Made by a program: the position numbers and the translations under genes. From Pelistega europaea (GTDB lineage: Bacteria > Pseudomonadota > Gammaproteobacteria > Burkholderiales > Burkholderiaceae_B): a DNA stretch of 64,000 bases. Below, piece by piece: positions 7,894-18,897 of this stretch (positions are counted from its first letter, which is position 1; each line of letters starts with the position of its first letter). The notes under the pieces are model-generated. The model had not been told where the DNA came from. It saw nothing but the letters and a program-made list of their open reading frames with translations, and made no database searches. Location of the stretch: positions 29,809-93,808 of the forward strand of contig NZ_JABGBO010000011.1 of assembly GCF_013133775.1 (NCBI RefSeq). Direction: 5' to 3'.

Positions 7894-7949
7894 GGTAGGA
7901 TAGGTATAACGCAAGAGATTGGTTATACCGCCTACCCAACATTACTCAA
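7894..7949 (-). promoter_or_regulatory. Dyad over the predicted endonuclease promoter (operator or hemB terminator)
   Basis: On the + strand GGTAGG (7894-7899) and GTATAAC (7904-7910) are mirrored by GTTATAC (7922-7928) and CCTACC (7931-7936), an interrupted inverted repeat of 13 pairs around an 11-base centre. On the minus strand TTGAGT (7944-7949) and TATAAC (7922-7927) with a 16-base spacer form a possible promoter, so the dyad would straddle the -10 and start site. Because hemB ends at 7968 and a TTTTT follows the dyad, it could instead be the engB-hemB terminator. Confidence 0.45.
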
Positions 7950-7967
7950 AAAGATGTGAGGAGGTTA

Positions 7968-9598
<1,631 letters not shown>

Positions 9599-9780
9599 AA
9601 GCGACCTTAGATAAGCCAGTTATAAACCATTATTGTATAATTTTATGCGTCAAAAGTAAGTAAATTTCCCATAATCGGTTTATACTGACGTATTAAGCGA
9701 AAGTTTTTTATAAAATAGAGCTATTCCATGCGAATAGATTTATTGAAAATAACCAATTTGATCTTTGATCGAGGGTCTAA

Positions 9781-10482
9781 ATGAAGCAAGTTTTTTCTAA
9801 GGTTCTACTAGCAAGCAGCCTAGTAATGGGCTTTACTGCCGCAGCCCAAGCACAAAATGCAGCACTGCCTGACGCAAAACGTGGCGAGGCTTTGTACACC
9901 CAGGGTGATGTTAAAAGAGGCATTCTTCCCTGTATCGCCTGTCATGGTGTTCAGGGTAATAGTGCATTAGCTATGTATCCTCATTTGGCTGGTCTGCCTG
10001 CTGGTTATATTGTTAACCAGTTGAAAAACTTTCAAGTTCCACAAGGTGCTACACATAGTGCACGTATGAATGCAGATGGTTCACCAACTCCGATGGCACC
10101 CATTGTGATGCAGATGACTGATGCTGATATGCACGATTTAGCAGCTTATATTTCTGAGCAGCAATTAACAAAACCTGCTTTTGCTAAACAAGCTGCGGAT
10201 ATTGATTTTGTTCACCGTGGTCGTGATATTTGGCGTGCAGGTATTCCAGAGCGCAATGTACCGGCTTGTGCTTCTTGCCACGGTGCCAATGGTAAGGGTC
10301 TTCCTGCAATTTTCCCTGCCTTGTCTGGTCAACATCCTGAGTACATTCTTGCTCAGCTTAAGGCGTTTGCAGATGGCTACCGTACTAATGGTGGGGCAGA
10401 AAATATGATGGGTACAATCGCCAACCGCATGAGCAATGCAGATATGAAAGCTGTAGCAGATTATGCCGCAGGTATTCGTTAA
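9781..10482 (+). CDS. Periplasmic dihaem cytochrome c4
   Basis: An electron carrier delivering electrons from the bc1 complex to terminal oxidases. A signal peptide (Lys then a hydrophobic core, cleavage near AAQA) leads to two cytochrome c domains with haem motifs CIACH (51-55) and CASCH (163-167), and axial Met residues are available in each half (for example the PMAPIV and MMGTI regions). Length of 233 residues is usual for the precursor. GAGGG precedes the ATG. Directly downstream lie a terminator and then the resB-ccsA haem-ligation genes that mature such cytochromes. Confidence 0.96.
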   Translation: MKQVFSKVLLASSLVMGFTAAAQAQNAALPDAKRGEALYTQGDVKRGILPCIACHGVQGNSALAMYPHLAGLPAGYIVNQLKNFQVPQGATHSARMNADGSPTPMAPIVMQMTDADMHDLAAYISEQQLTKPAFAKQAADIDFVHRGRDIWRAGIPERNVPACASCHGANGKGLPAIFPALSGQHPEYILAQLKAFADGYRTNGGAENMMGTIANRMSNADMKAVADYAAGIR

Positions 10483-10527
10483 TTTAGCGTTGTTTGTTTG
10501 ATTACTCATACCATAATAAATAACCAC

Positions 10528-10558
10528 AGGGGATGCCTATAGGTATCCCCTTGTTTTT
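10528..10558 (+). terminator. Rho-independent terminator after cytochrome c4
   Basis: AGGGGAT (10528-10534) pairs with ATCCCCT (10545-10551), extended inward by a G-T and two G-C pairs around a TATA loop, and is followed by a T-rich tail. It sits only 12 bases before resB, so it may attenuate rather than fully end transcription. Confidence 0.75.
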
Positions 10559-10569
10559 GAGAATTGATT

Positions 10570-12672
10570 GTGACTACCAAGAAATATAAGCGTCAATGGG
10601 GTGCAGAGCTGTTTGAACTATTCGGCTCTATGCGATTTGCGATTTGTTTACTTGTTATTGTTTGTGTTGCAAGTGCCATTGGTACCTTGCTCGAACAGAA
10701 TCGGGAAGAGATTTTTTATATCGACCGTTTTGGGACTTACTGGTATCAAGTTTTTAGCAAGTTTAATGTTGCTCAGATTTATAATACAACCTGGTTTCTG
10801 GTCGTGATGGGGGTATTGGTTGTCTCTACTACGATTTGCTTGATTCGCAATGTCCCTAAAATTCTCAAAGATGTGCGTTCTTTTAAAGAGTATATCCGTG
10901 TAGGGAGCTGGCGTGCTTTTCCGCATAAGTTAGAGGTGCATACGGCATACCCTCTAGAGCAAACCGCTAGTATGTCTAAAGTCTGGCTCAAAAAGCATGG
11001 TTATGTCTTTAGAGAGAAAGTCGATGGAGATACGGTTTTATTAGCCTCTAAAAAAGGAAGTATTAACCGACTGGGGTATATTTTTGCCCATCTCTCTATT
11101 GTTGTGGTTTGTATTGGTGGTTTGCTGGATAGTGAGTTGCCAAACCGCCTACAAATTTGGTTGGCTGGCAAGGAGCCTATTCCAGATACTGCTCGTTATG
11201 TTTCTGATGTGCCTGCCAGCTCGAAGTTTGGCGTGGATAACATCAGTTTCCGAGGGAATGTAGGCATTAGCGAGGGTGAAAGCTCGAATATTGCTTTATT
11301 AAAATTAGGTGAAGACACTTACCTGCAAACATTACCTTTTGATGTTCATCTTAATCGTTTTATTATTGAATACTATGAGATGAATGGTATGCCTAAGCGG
11401 TTTGCTAGTGATGTGACCATTACAGACTATGAGACCGGTAAACAAGAGCGTCAGGTAATTGAGGTAAATCATCCTTATGAGTTGCACGGCATCACTTTAT
11501 ATCAATCAAGTTTTAGTGATGGTGGTTCTAAGGTGGATTTATCCGTGGCACCTATTAAAGGTGCTACAGTAGCAGTGAAAGATATTAAAACAGCAGTGGG
11601 TAAGACGACTGATTTAGCTGTAGAAGTAGAGGGCAAGACGATTCCTTATAAGCTCACCATTAATGACTTTAGACCGATTAATGTTGAGAACTTGGATACG
11701 GCATCAGGTACATTGTCACAACCCAAGGATTTTGAACAACAGATCTTGGCTGTGACAGGGAGTGCAGCAAAGAAGCAAACAGGGCTGCATAATGTAGGGC
11801 CTTCGGTGCGTTATACTTTGACAGATGACAGTAATCAGTCAGTTGAGTTTCAGAATTACATGCTGCCTATTAAGTTAGATGGCAGATTGGTTTTCTTGGT
11901 AGGGATGAAATTACCAACTGATGGTGGTTTTAGCTATATTCGTATTCCTGTAGATGATAAAAGCAGCATGGGAGAATTTTTGGCCCTAAGAGCTGCATTT
12001 GATGATTCAGCGATGCGACATAGAGCTGCACAAGCCTATGCTGCCAAAGTGCAAGATACGCGTATTGATAAGAGAAGTATTGAAACACTGGCTGAGCGTG
12101 CTTTGGAGATTTTTGCTCAGCGTGGTTTTAAAGGATTAGATGATTATGTAGATGGTGTGGGTGTGCCAGAAGCTGATCGCGTACCTGAAAAGATTCGTGA
12201 ACCCATGCGTGGTATTCTGCGTGATTATTTGATTTTCTCTGCGATTGAGTTACGTAACTTTGCTCGTGAAAAATTACAATTACCTGCATTAACCTATGCT
12301 GATCAGGAAAATGCTGAGAAGCAGGCACAGTGGTTTGATACAGCATTACGGGGCTTGTCAGATATGGCTTTTTATCCATCGCCAGTGATTTTACAGTTAC
12401 GTAGCTTCCAGCATATCCAAGCCACAGTATTACAGGCAACCCGTTCTCCAGGTAAATTTATTGTGTACCTAGGATGTTTGTTTCTCATTATTGGCGTATT
12501 TGTGATGTTTTATATTCGCGAGCGCCGTTTATGGTTATGGGTAACTAGAGAAGAGCAAGGAAGTGTCATTCGTATCGCGATGACTTCTCAAAAACGCACT
12601 TTGGATTTCCAACGTGAGTTTGATGTATGTAAACAAGACTTTAGCGAGTTAGAAAGGAAAGATGATGTCTGA
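10570..12672 (+). CDS. resB: Cytochrome c biogenesis protein ResB/Ccs1
   Basis: One half of the system II haem transporter and ligase in the inner membrane. Three transmembrane helices lie in the first quarter (around FAICLLVIVCVASAIG, TTWFLVVMGVLVVST and IFAHLSIVVVCIGGLL), then a large periplasmic domain of about 450 residues, and a last helix near the C-terminus (FIVYLGCLFLIIGVFVMFY). About 700 residues is normal for the betaproteobacterial form. I start at the GTG at 10570, with GAG eight bases before it; a TTG at 10564 is also in frame. The stop overlaps the ccsA start region, so ResB and CcsA are made together. Confidence 0.95.
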   Translation: MTTKKYKRQWGAELFELFGSMRFAICLLVIVCVASAIGTLLEQNREEIFYIDRFGTYWYQVFSKFNVAQIYNTTWFLVVMGVLVVSTTICLIRNVPKILKDVRSFKEYIRVGSWRAFPHKLEVHTAYPLEQTASMSKVWLKKHGYVFREKVDGDTVLLASKKGSINRLGYIFAHLSIVVVCIGGLLDSELPNRLQIWLAGKEPIPDTARYVSDVPASSKFGVDNISFRGNVGISEGESSNIALLKLGEDTYLQTLPFDVHLNRFIIEYYEMNGMPKRFASDVTITDYETGKQERQVIEVNHPYELHGITLYQSSFSDGGSKVDLSVAPIKGATVAVKDIKTAVGKTTDLAVEVEGKTIPYKLTINDFRPINVENLDTASGTLSQPKDFEQQILAVTGSAAKKQTGLHNVGPSVRYTLTDDSNQSVEFQNYMLPIKLDGRLVFLVGMKLPTDGGFSYIRIPVDDKSSMGEFLALRAAFDDSAMRHRAAQAYAAKVQDTRIDKRSIETLAERALEIFAQRGFKGLDDYVDGVGVPEADRVPEKIREPMRGILRDYLIFSAIELRNFAREKLQLPALTYADQENAEKQAQWFDTALRGLSDMAFYPSPVILQLRSFQHIQATVLQATRSPGKFIVYLGCLFLIIGVFVMFYIRERRLWLWVTREEQGSVIRIAMTSQKRTLDFQREFDVCKQDFSELERKDDV

Positions 12673-14020
12673 AGCACCAGTATCTACTCTCAATGAGCCT
12701 ATGGATGCCCCGTCTAGTAAATGGGTGGAAAAGTCAGAAACTGCCAATCCTATGCGTGGGCGGTTGAATTGGACAGATGGTGTCTATCTTGTCGTCTTGT
12801 ATGCTGCTGTGGCGTATATTTTGCGTACATGGCCAGACAGTATGGACAGCTATGAGAAAGGTATCTTAGCGATTACACCATTGTTTTTGGTGTGGTTGGG
12901 CTGGTTATGGCGTCCTTTGCGCTCCTTGAGTATTGGTGTGATGTTAGCAGCTTTACTGGCAATTTGGTTATACAACGGTGAGTTAGCCAATGCCCAATCG
13001 AAGTTTCTTCTAAAGTATTTAATTTCCTCCCAATCAGCCATATTGTGGATGAGTGCATTGTTCTTTATGGCTACACTCACCTATTGGATTTCCTATTTTA
13101 GTCCTAGAGTAGACTGGATGGGTACCCTGTTGACTTGGGCAGGGGTGAGTATGGGTTTTATCGGCTTATTGGTGCGTTGGCGTGAGGGGCATCTTATAGC
13201 GGCAGACATGGGGCATATTCCTGTCAGTAACCTCTATGAGGTATTTGTACTGTTTTGCCTAATCACAGCATTGTTTTATCTCTATTATGAGAAACGTTAT
13301 AACACACGTGCTTTAGGTGGTTTTGTTTTATTGATTATCTCATCTGCTGTCATTTTCCTCATGTGGTACACCTTTGAGCGAGATGCAGCGACGATTACCC
13401 CATTGAATAATGCCCTAAACAGCTGGTGGATGAAGTTACATGTGCCTGCTAACTTTGTGGGGTATGGCACATTCTCTCTAGCTGCAATGGTTGGCTTTGC
13501 TTATTTGGTTAAACAGCATGGCAATACCACCTCGTGGTTACCATTGATTCCTTTGTTGCTTGTTGGAGGAGCCTTGGTTGCAGAAGCCTTTATCCTAGGT
13601 TCTCGTGGCAAAGAGGTCTCGGTCTTCTGGCTAGTATACTTTGGTATTAGCGTGATGATTGTTGCTTTGATTCTTATGGCACGTAAGCAAATTGCAGCGA
13701 GATTGCCATCGTTTGAGGTACTAGATGATATTATGTATCGGGCCATCGCGGTGGGGTTTGCATTCTTTACTGTAGCAACTGTGCTTGGAGCATTGTGGGC
13801 AGCAGATGCATGGGGTACTTATTGGCAATGGGACCCTAAAGAAACCTGGGCTCTTGTGGTGTGGCTAAACTATGCATCATGGTTACACCTTCGTCTTATG
13901 AAGGGGATGCGCGGAGTGGCGGCAGCTTATTGGGCGCTTATAGGGCTTGTAGTTACGACTTTTGCATTTATCGGTGTGAATATTTTCCTTTCGGGATTGC
14001 ATTCATATGGGGAACTCTAG
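12665..14020 (+). CDS. ccsA: Cytochrome c biogenesis protein CcsA/ResC
   Basis: Haem-handling partner of ResB. A polytopic membrane protein with the tryptophan-rich WWD haem-binding motif in its C-terminal half (WGTYWQWDPKETWAL, about residues 382-396) and histidines in flanking helices that would ligate haem. The 451-residue length includes a 35-residue soluble N-terminal extension common in this group. Two adjacent ATGs exist (12662, 12665); I prefer the second because AAAGGA is then six bases away. The gene overlaps the resB stop. Confidence 0.96.
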   Translation: MSEAPVSTLNEPMDAPSSKWVEKSETANPMRGRLNWTDGVYLVVLYAAVAYILRTWPDSMDSYEKGILAITPLFLVWLGWLWRPLRSLSIGVMLAALLAIWLYNGELANAQSKFLLKYLISSQSAILWMSALFFMATLTYWISYFSPRVDWMGTLLTWAGVSMGFIGLLVRWREGHLIAADMGHIPVSNLYEVFVLFCLITALFYLYYEKRYNTRALGGFVLLIISSAVIFLMWYTFERDAATITPLNNALNSWWMKLHVPANFVGYGTFSLAAMVGFAYLVKQHGNTTSWLPLIPLLLVGGALVAEAFILGSRGKEVSVFWLVYFGISVMIVALILMARKQIAARLPSFEVLDDIMYRAIAVGFAFFTVATVLGALWAADAWGTYWQWDPKETWALVVWLNYASWLHLRLMKGMRGVAAAYWALIGLVVTTFAFIGVNIFLSGLHSYGEL

Positions 14021-14039
14021 AGCGGCATAATAAGTGATT

Positions 14040-14064
14040 TAGGTGGTGTATATATCACCACCTA
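14040..14064. terminator. Hairpin between convergent ccsA and xth
   Basis: TAGGTGGTG (14040-14048) and CACCACCTA (14056-14064) form a perfect nine-base stem. No long T tract follows on either strand, so it may serve both genes as a weak or Rho-assisted terminator. Confidence 0.5.
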
Positions 14065-14101
14065 GTCCGATAAGCCCTTTGCTAAGAGGTGTGGTAGGTC
14101 A

Positions 14102-14881
14102 CTACACCTCATAATCAATTGTGAGTGGGGCATGGTCAGAAAAGCGTTCATCTTTATAGATAGACACTGCTCTAGCCTTGGCTGCGATGCCAGGTGTGGC
14201 AACATGGTAATCAATCCGCCATCCGACATTCTTTGCCCATGCCTGTCCACGATTACTCCACCAAGTGTATTGGTCTGCCTCTTGGTTTAAGAGACGAAAG
14301 ACATCGACAAATCCATGCTCATCAAATAATTGGGTCATCCAAGCACGTTCTTCTGGCGTAAAGCCAGAATTTTTGAGATTGCCTTTCCAGTTCTTTAAAT
14401 CAATTTCTTTATGGGCAATATTCCAGTCCCCACAGATAATATAGTCATGACCCGTCTCACGATAATGTTGCATCATGGCATCAATCCATGGGGTGAACTG
14501 ATCAAGAAAGCGAAATTTTGCCTCTTGTCGTTCTGGACCGCTAGAACCCGATGGGAGGTAGGCACTGACTACAGTGAAATCACCAAAATCAGCACTGAGT
14601 AAACGCCCTTCTGCATCAAACTCTTCACTCCCCATTCCACTGGTGTAACGGGCGGGTAATGCTGTATAGATACCTACACCACTGTACCCCTTTTTTACTG
14701 CATGATGAAACTGTCCACGGTATTGCAGAGGATGACGCAAATCATCGGTTAAGTCAGCATCACTAATTTTGATTTCTTGTAAGCACACAATATCTGCTTG
14801 ATTTTTGTGTAGCCACTCAAATAGCCCTTTTTTTACAGCAGAACGAATGCCATTCACATTGATGGATGTAATTCTTAACAC
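14102..14881 (-). CDS. xth: Exodeoxyribonuclease III / AP endonuclease
   Basis: Cleaves DNA 5' of abasic sites and trims 3' ends in base-excision repair. The 259-residue protein has the ExoIII/APE1 signatures in order: the N-terminal strand RITSINVNGIRSA, the metal-binding Glu in LQEIK (E36), the DWN element mid-protein, and the terminal SDHAPL with the catalytic His. It is a compact cytoplasmic enzyme without extensions. The next minus-strand gene (an EamA transporter) ends 12 bases upstream, so the two are probably co-transcribed. Confidence 0.96.
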   Translation of the reverse strand: MLRITSINVNGIRSAVKKGLFEWLHKNQADIVCLQEIKISDADLTDDLRHPLQYRGQFHHAVKKGYSGVGIYTALPARYTSGMGSEEFDAEGRLLSADFGDFTVVSAYLPSGSSGPERQEAKFRFLDQFTPWIDAMMQHYRETGHDYIICGDWNIAHKEIDLKNWKGNLKNSGFTPEERAWMTQLFDEHGFVDVFRLLNQEADQYTWWSNRGQAWAKNVGWRIDYHVATPGIAAKARAVSIYKDERFSDHAPLTIDYEV

Positions 14882-14893
14882 GAGAAGTCCTTT

Positions 14894-15745
14894 TTAGTGT
14901 TTTTTACTGGGATAGACTGCTGCCCCGATAATCAAGGCACCCCCGATAATCATTTTAAGGGTAGGCTCTTCATTAAACAGCAGCCAAGCTACTACAATAG
15001 CATAGACAGGCTCTAATGCAATAATTAGCCCTGTGGTACGCGCACTGATAAACTGTACACTGCTTACAAAGAAATAGTGAGAGAGAGCAGTACAAATAAT
15101 GCCTAGTATAGCCAACCAGAAAAGGTCAGTCGTTGTCATGGTGAGGTTGGCAAAGAATAATAAGGGTAACGTCGATATGGCAACAACAAGATTTTGCCAA
15201 AAAGAAATGACAACTGGGTTGATTTGATTCCCCATAGTGCGATTAACCACAGCAAGACAAGCAAAGCTAAAGCCAGAGAATATCCCCCATAATAGACCCT
15301 CGGTATTGCTATTTTTAAAATCAAAATCAGGCGATACTAGCACTAAGCCCACCATCACCGCTAATACAAGGACCCATGAGGTCTTGCTGACTTTATCATG
15401 TAATACAAAACGCTCAATCAGGGTAATAAAAGCAGGGAAGCTCGCAAAACCCAGTGTTGCCATGGCTACACCACCAATCTTGATGGAGTAGAAGAAGGTT
15501 GTCCAGTGGATTGAGAGTAAGATGCCAGAAAAAATAAGAGAGAAAATTAACCTGCGGGTAATCCCCTTGGTCATACTAATCTTAAATAAAAGACCTGCAA
15601 CAAAAAGACTGATAAAAGCAAAGGTTGAACGCCCTAAGGTGATGAGGGCAGCATCTGTCTGGATAAGAGCACCAAGAATGCCAGTGAGTCCGAATAAAAC
15701 GGCAGCAGTGTGGGCGAATAAAAGTCCTTTTTGGTTGTCGGTCAT
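14894..15745 (-). CDS. EamA/DMT-family inner-membrane transporter
   Basis: A drug/metabolite transporter of 283 residues with about ten hydrophobic helices in two repeated EamA halves (roughly residues 5-135 and 145-280). The second half carries the usual SALEP-like element (IIALEPVYAIVVAWLLF). Substrate is not predictable from sequence; relatives export amino acids or nucleotide derivatives, and other members are importers. It lies immediately upstream of xth on the same strand. Confidence 0.93.
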   Translation of the reverse strand: MTDNQKGLLFAHTAAVLFGLTGILGALIQTDAALITLGRSTFAFISLFVAGLLFKISMTKGITRRLIFSLIFSGILLSIHWTTFFYSIKIGGVAMATLGFASFPAFITLIERFVLHDKVSKTSWVLVLAVMVGLVLVSPDFDFKNSNTEGLLWGIFSGFSFACLAVVNRTMGNQINPVVISFWQNLVVAISTLPLLFFANLTMTTTDLFWLAILGIICTALSHYFFVSSVQFISARTTGLIIALEPVYAIVVAWLLFNEEPTLKMIIGGALIIGAAVYPSKKH

Positions 15746-15773
15746 GGGGGTACCTGTTAAGCAAACAAAACGA

Positions 15774-15800
15774 ACAGCACACTCTCAAGAAGTGTGCTGT
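15774..15800 (-). terminator. Rho-independent terminator of the dioxygenase gene
   Basis: ACAGCACACT and AGTGTGCTGT make a perfect ten-base stem. On the minus strand it is followed by a T-rich stretch (TTCGTTTTGTTT), fitting termination of the transcript coming from the dioxygenase gene before it reaches the transporter gene. Confidence 0.65.
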
Positions 15801-15912
15801 ATCTTTCTACATATGCTAGATTACCATAAGTTGGCTAGGAAACAAATAGTAAGTACTTATAACATACGTTCAAATCTAAAATGAAAAGCCAGTAGACTGC
15901 TAAGATGCCAAA

Positions 15913-16026
15913 TGTTCACTTGATAGTACCCCAAGGAGTTTAACTTTCAAATCTAAACTTTGTCAGCCACAAAAGGGCTGTGTTCACTTGACAGTCCCCC
16001 AAGGAGTTTAACTTTCAAATCTAAAC
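15913..16026. repeat. Direct repeat, 46 bp twice, period 68 bp, copying the 3' end of the dioxygenase gene
   Basis: The block TGTTCACTTGA-AGT-CCCCAAGGAGTTTAACTTTCAAATCTAAAC occurs at 15913-15958 and 15981-16026 with two mismatches. The right copy contains the last codons and stop of the dioxygenase gene; the left copy is a detached duplicate of that 3' end. Confidence 0.85.
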
Positions 16027-16826
16027 CCACTGGCAGCAATACCTCCCATCGTATTATCTTCATGATAGTGTAAGAAAGCCTTATCCTCTCCTGCTGCACC
16101 AACTGCTACCATTAGTGGAATGAGATGGTCCTCCATGGGGTGGGCAAAGCGAGCGGATGGTGCTTGTTCCCATTGGAGAAGCGCATTCTTGCGAAGATTA
16201 AAGACACTCATCGCAGCAGCGGTTTCAACCAGTATTTGTTCACGTAGCCACTCATCAAATTGGAGTGAAAATGCGGCACCAGCAGGGTTAAACATCCGCA
16301 TATTATGAAAACTTAAGCCACTACCAATAATCAACACATTCTGATCGCGTAAATAGCTCAATGCTTGTCCTAGGCGAATGTGATAGGCTGGGTCAAAAGA
16401 GCGCTCAATGGACAGTTGCACTACGGGTATATCAGCATCTGGGAAGGCTAGCGCCAGTGGAACAAAAGCACCATGATCAAAACCACGCTCGCTGTTTTCC
16501 ACGATATTAAAACCAGCAGCGATAAGATGTGTCTCTATATCTTTGGCCAATATAGGATCCCCTGGAGCAGGATACTGGATATGGTAAGTATGTTCAGGAA
16601 AACCGTAGTAGTCGTAGAACATGTCAGGTTTGGGATTGGTCATAATAGCTAATCCACCCTGAGTAACCCAGTGTGCGGATACCATCAATATAGCACGAGG
16701 TTTCTGTGGTATCTCGTTGGGGATATTTGCTGTTGCTTGACGTAATCCTTGATAACGCTCATTCCACTCAGGAATCCAAGGCCAAGGGCCACCACCATGA
16801 GAGAGAAAATAAACAACTTGTTTCAT
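16008..16826 (-). CDS. DODA-type extradiol ring-cleaving dioxygenase (YgiD family)
   Basis: A LigB-fold, class III extradiol dioxygenase of 272 residues; E. coli YgiD acts on 4,5-DOPA, but the natural substrate is not certain. Metal-binding histidines are in SHGGGP near the N-terminus, in VSAHW, in FDHGAF and in AHPMEDHLIP. The start MKQVVYFLSHGGG at 16826 has AAGGAA seven bases upstream; a longer frame to 16913 adds 29 residues unlike the family. Its last codons are duplicated downstream. A pair AGACAA / TTGTCT lies in the upstream gap at about 16908-16930 and could be a regulator site, but no regulator gene is adjacent. Confidence 0.92.
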   Translation of the reverse strand: MKQVVYFLSHGGGPWPWIPEWNERYQGLRQATANIPNEIPQKPRAILMVSAHWVTQGGLAIMTNPKPDMFYDYYGFPEHTYHIQYPAPGDPILAKDIETHLIAAGFNIVENSERGFDHGAFVPLALAFPDADIPVVQLSIERSFDPAYHIRLGQALSYLRDQNVLIIGSGLSFHNMRMFNPAGAAFSLQFDEWLREQILVETAAAMSVFNLRKNALLQWEQAPSARFAHPMEDHLIPLMVAVGAAGEDKAFLHYHEDNTMGGIAASGFRFES

Positions 16827-17026
16827 AATAAATTCCTTGTCAATACAGTCTCTACCCTGTCTACCACCACTTTTAGAAGCTCTGTAACTTGGTTCATAAA
16901 GAATTTTAGACAACTATTCACTATTGTCTGGCATACATTTTTTGATAGGAGTAGAGACAAGTTTAGTCACTGATGTTATTGTATGTGCAACTATAAAGAA
17001 GAAATAGAGAGAAAATGGCGAAGCAG

Positions 17027-17045
17027 CATTTCCTAATAGGAAATG
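17027..17045. promoter_or_regulatory. Palindrome upstream of pyrE
   Basis: CATTTCCTA and TAGGAAATG mirror each other around one base, a perfect 9-1-9 palindrome 63 bases before the pyrE start. It could be an operator or a short hairpin in the leader. No T tract follows. Confidence 0.35.
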
Positions 17046-17107
17046 ATGAATAATTCACCTAATTCGTATTAAAATAATGTTTTCATTACTGCTTTTTAGG
17101 AACTGTT

Positions 17108-17773
17108 ATGTCACAAAACAATCGACTTGATTTTGTCCGCTTTGCCCTAGACCAAGGGGTATTAAAATTTGGTGAGTTTAAAGTAAAGTCAGGTCGATTA
17201 AGCCCTTATTTTTTTAATGCAGGTTTGTTTAATAGTGGCCGCTCTATTGGTGCATTAGCACAGTTTTATGCTAATGCACTAGTTGATTCTGGGGTAGAAT
17301 TTGATATGCTTTTTGGTCCAGCTTACAAGGGGATTTCTCTAGCAGCAACTACAGCGGTTGCTTTAGGGGCTCACCCTAAATTGAATAAAGATGTGCCATT
17401 TGCGTTTAATCGTAAAGAAGCCAAGGATCATGGTGAGGGCGGTGTATTAGTGGGGGCTCCACTCCAAGGCAAGGTGGTCATTATTGATGATGTCATTACT
17501 GCTGGAACATCAGTACGCGAATCTGTTGAAATTATTCGTCAAGCAGGAGCAACACCAGCAGCAGTATTGATTGCTCTTGATCGTATGGAACGTGCTGGTA
17601 CTGATGAGGCCTTATCAGCACATTCTGCAGTCCAAGAAGTAGAACAGAAATACGGTATGCCAGTAGTAAGCATTGCGTCACTTAGCGACATTATGCAGCT
17701 GCTAGAGCAAGAGCCTCAGTTTGCTGAACATAAAGCACGTGTAGCAGAATATCGTGCTCGCTATGGGGTATAA
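17108..17773 (+). CDS. pyrE: Orotate phosphoribosyltransferase
   Basis: Adds ribose-5-phosphate from PRPP to orotate, giving OMP in pyrimidine synthesis. The PRPP-binding signature [13 protein letters not shown] is at residues 123-135, and the Lys loop ([12 protein letters not shown], 101-112) that closes over the active site is present. The 221 residues match the family. It is convergent with the acyltransferase gene, with only three bases between stops. The other pyrimidine genes in the window (pyrB cluster) lie 42 kb away. Confidence 0.97.
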   Translation: MSQNNRLDFVRFALDQGVLKFGEFKVKSGRLSPYFFNAGLFNSGRSIGALAQFYANALVDSGVEFDMLFGPAYKGISLAATTAVALGAHPKLNKDVPFAFNRKEAKDHGEGGVLVGAPLQGKVVIIDDVITAGTSVRESVEIIRQAGATPAAVLIALDRMERAGTDEALSAHSAVQEVEQKYGMPVVSIASLSDIMQLLEQEPQFAEHKARVAEYRARYGV

Positions 17774-17776
17774 AAG

Positions 17777-18670
17777 TTAATAAAAATCTGCTTCGCCCTC
17801 AGGCCTTGTCTTAAAGCGTCGATGCACCCAGTAGTACTGTGCTGGGTCACGACGAATCCATTCTTCCAGTAGCTGGTTAATGCGGGCGGTTGCTTCTTCG
17901 ATAGAGTCTTCACCAGGGAAATCTTCTAGCGCTGGTAATTGTTCAATGTGGTAGATTCCTGTTTCAATATCTAAACGAGTCACAACCGGGGTGACTTTAG
18001 CATTAAACATTTTGGCAATCTGAGCAGTGCTGGGTAAGGTTGCACTTTGGATATTAAAAAATGGTACAAAAATTGATTCATCGCGTCCAAAGTCCATATC
18101 AGGAAGATAGTACAAAGGAATGCCCTTGCGCAAAAAGCGCACCAATCCTCGAAAGCCATCTTTACGACTGAGTAAATGGACGATATTGAAACGAGCACGC
18201 CCTTTACGGATAATCTCATCCATGTCAGGATTGCGTTGAGATTTATACATAGTACAACCCTCTGGCACAATAGAGGTAAGTACAGTCGCGGCCGTATCTA
18301 AACCAATAAAATGGGGTGCAAGAATAATAGTGGGCTCACCAGTATCTAGCAACTTTTGTAAGTTTTCAAATCCTGTAAGACAAGAGATTTCATGAATCTT
18401 CTCTAGTGGTGCGTACCACAACACTGCTCTATCAATAAAAGATTGTGTAGTGAGGCGGATGTTTTGTTTTACCCAATCTTCAATCTGAGCTTCAGAAGCC
18501 TCGGGAAAGCATAAACGCAAGTTTGTCCGGACAATATGTGCACGACGTTTAGCAATTTTAGGAAAAAGCCATGACAAGAATGCCCCTAATTTAAGGCGGT
18601 TTTTATGAGACATTCCTGCTATTTTTCTAAATAAGAATTCAATCAAACGATAGGTAAACGACTTTTGCAT
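17777..18670 (-). CDS. Lipid A biosynthesis acyltransferase (LpxL/LpxM family)
   Basis: Transfers a secondary acyl chain from acyl-ACP to a lipid A precursor at the inner membrane. The catalytic HX4D motif is HFIGLD at residues 120-125, and the conserved downstream PDMDFGRDESIFVPFF element, which in this family contains the second active-site block, is intact. Length 297 is usual. Sequence alone does not tell LpxL from LpxM. It reads toward pyrE and away from metK; related genomes place one or two such genes beside metK. Confidence 0.94.
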   Translation of the reverse strand: MQKSFTYRLIEFLFRKIAGMSHKNRLKLGAFLSWLFPKIAKRRAHIVRTNLRLCFPEASEAQIEDWVKQNIRLTTQSFIDRAVLWYAPLEKIHEISCLTGFENLQKLLDTGEPTIILAPHFIGLDTAATVLTSIVPEGCTMYKSQRNPDMDEIIRKGRARFNIVHLLSRKDGFRGLVRFLRKGIPLYYLPDMDFGRDESIFVPFFNIQSATLPSTAQIAKMFNAKVTPVVTRLDIETGIYHIEQLPALEDFPGEDSIEEATARINQLLEEWIRRDPAQYYWVHRRFKTRPEGEADFY

Positions 18671-18897
18671 AAGTTAATTAAAACAACAACATCTCTTAAC
18701 GAGAAAATGACATCACTGCTTAAAAAGCCTAAGCAATTGATGTTTGTATCTGGGGGGTGATTCATTGGTCAATGACACGGCTTATCACACAGCACTTGTT
18801 ATAACAGTACATCCACTATTCTGCTATTGTAAATGAATAACCCTATAAGACAAAAAGAAATTTTGCCTTTTTAGCAATTTTGGATTACAATAGCCGA

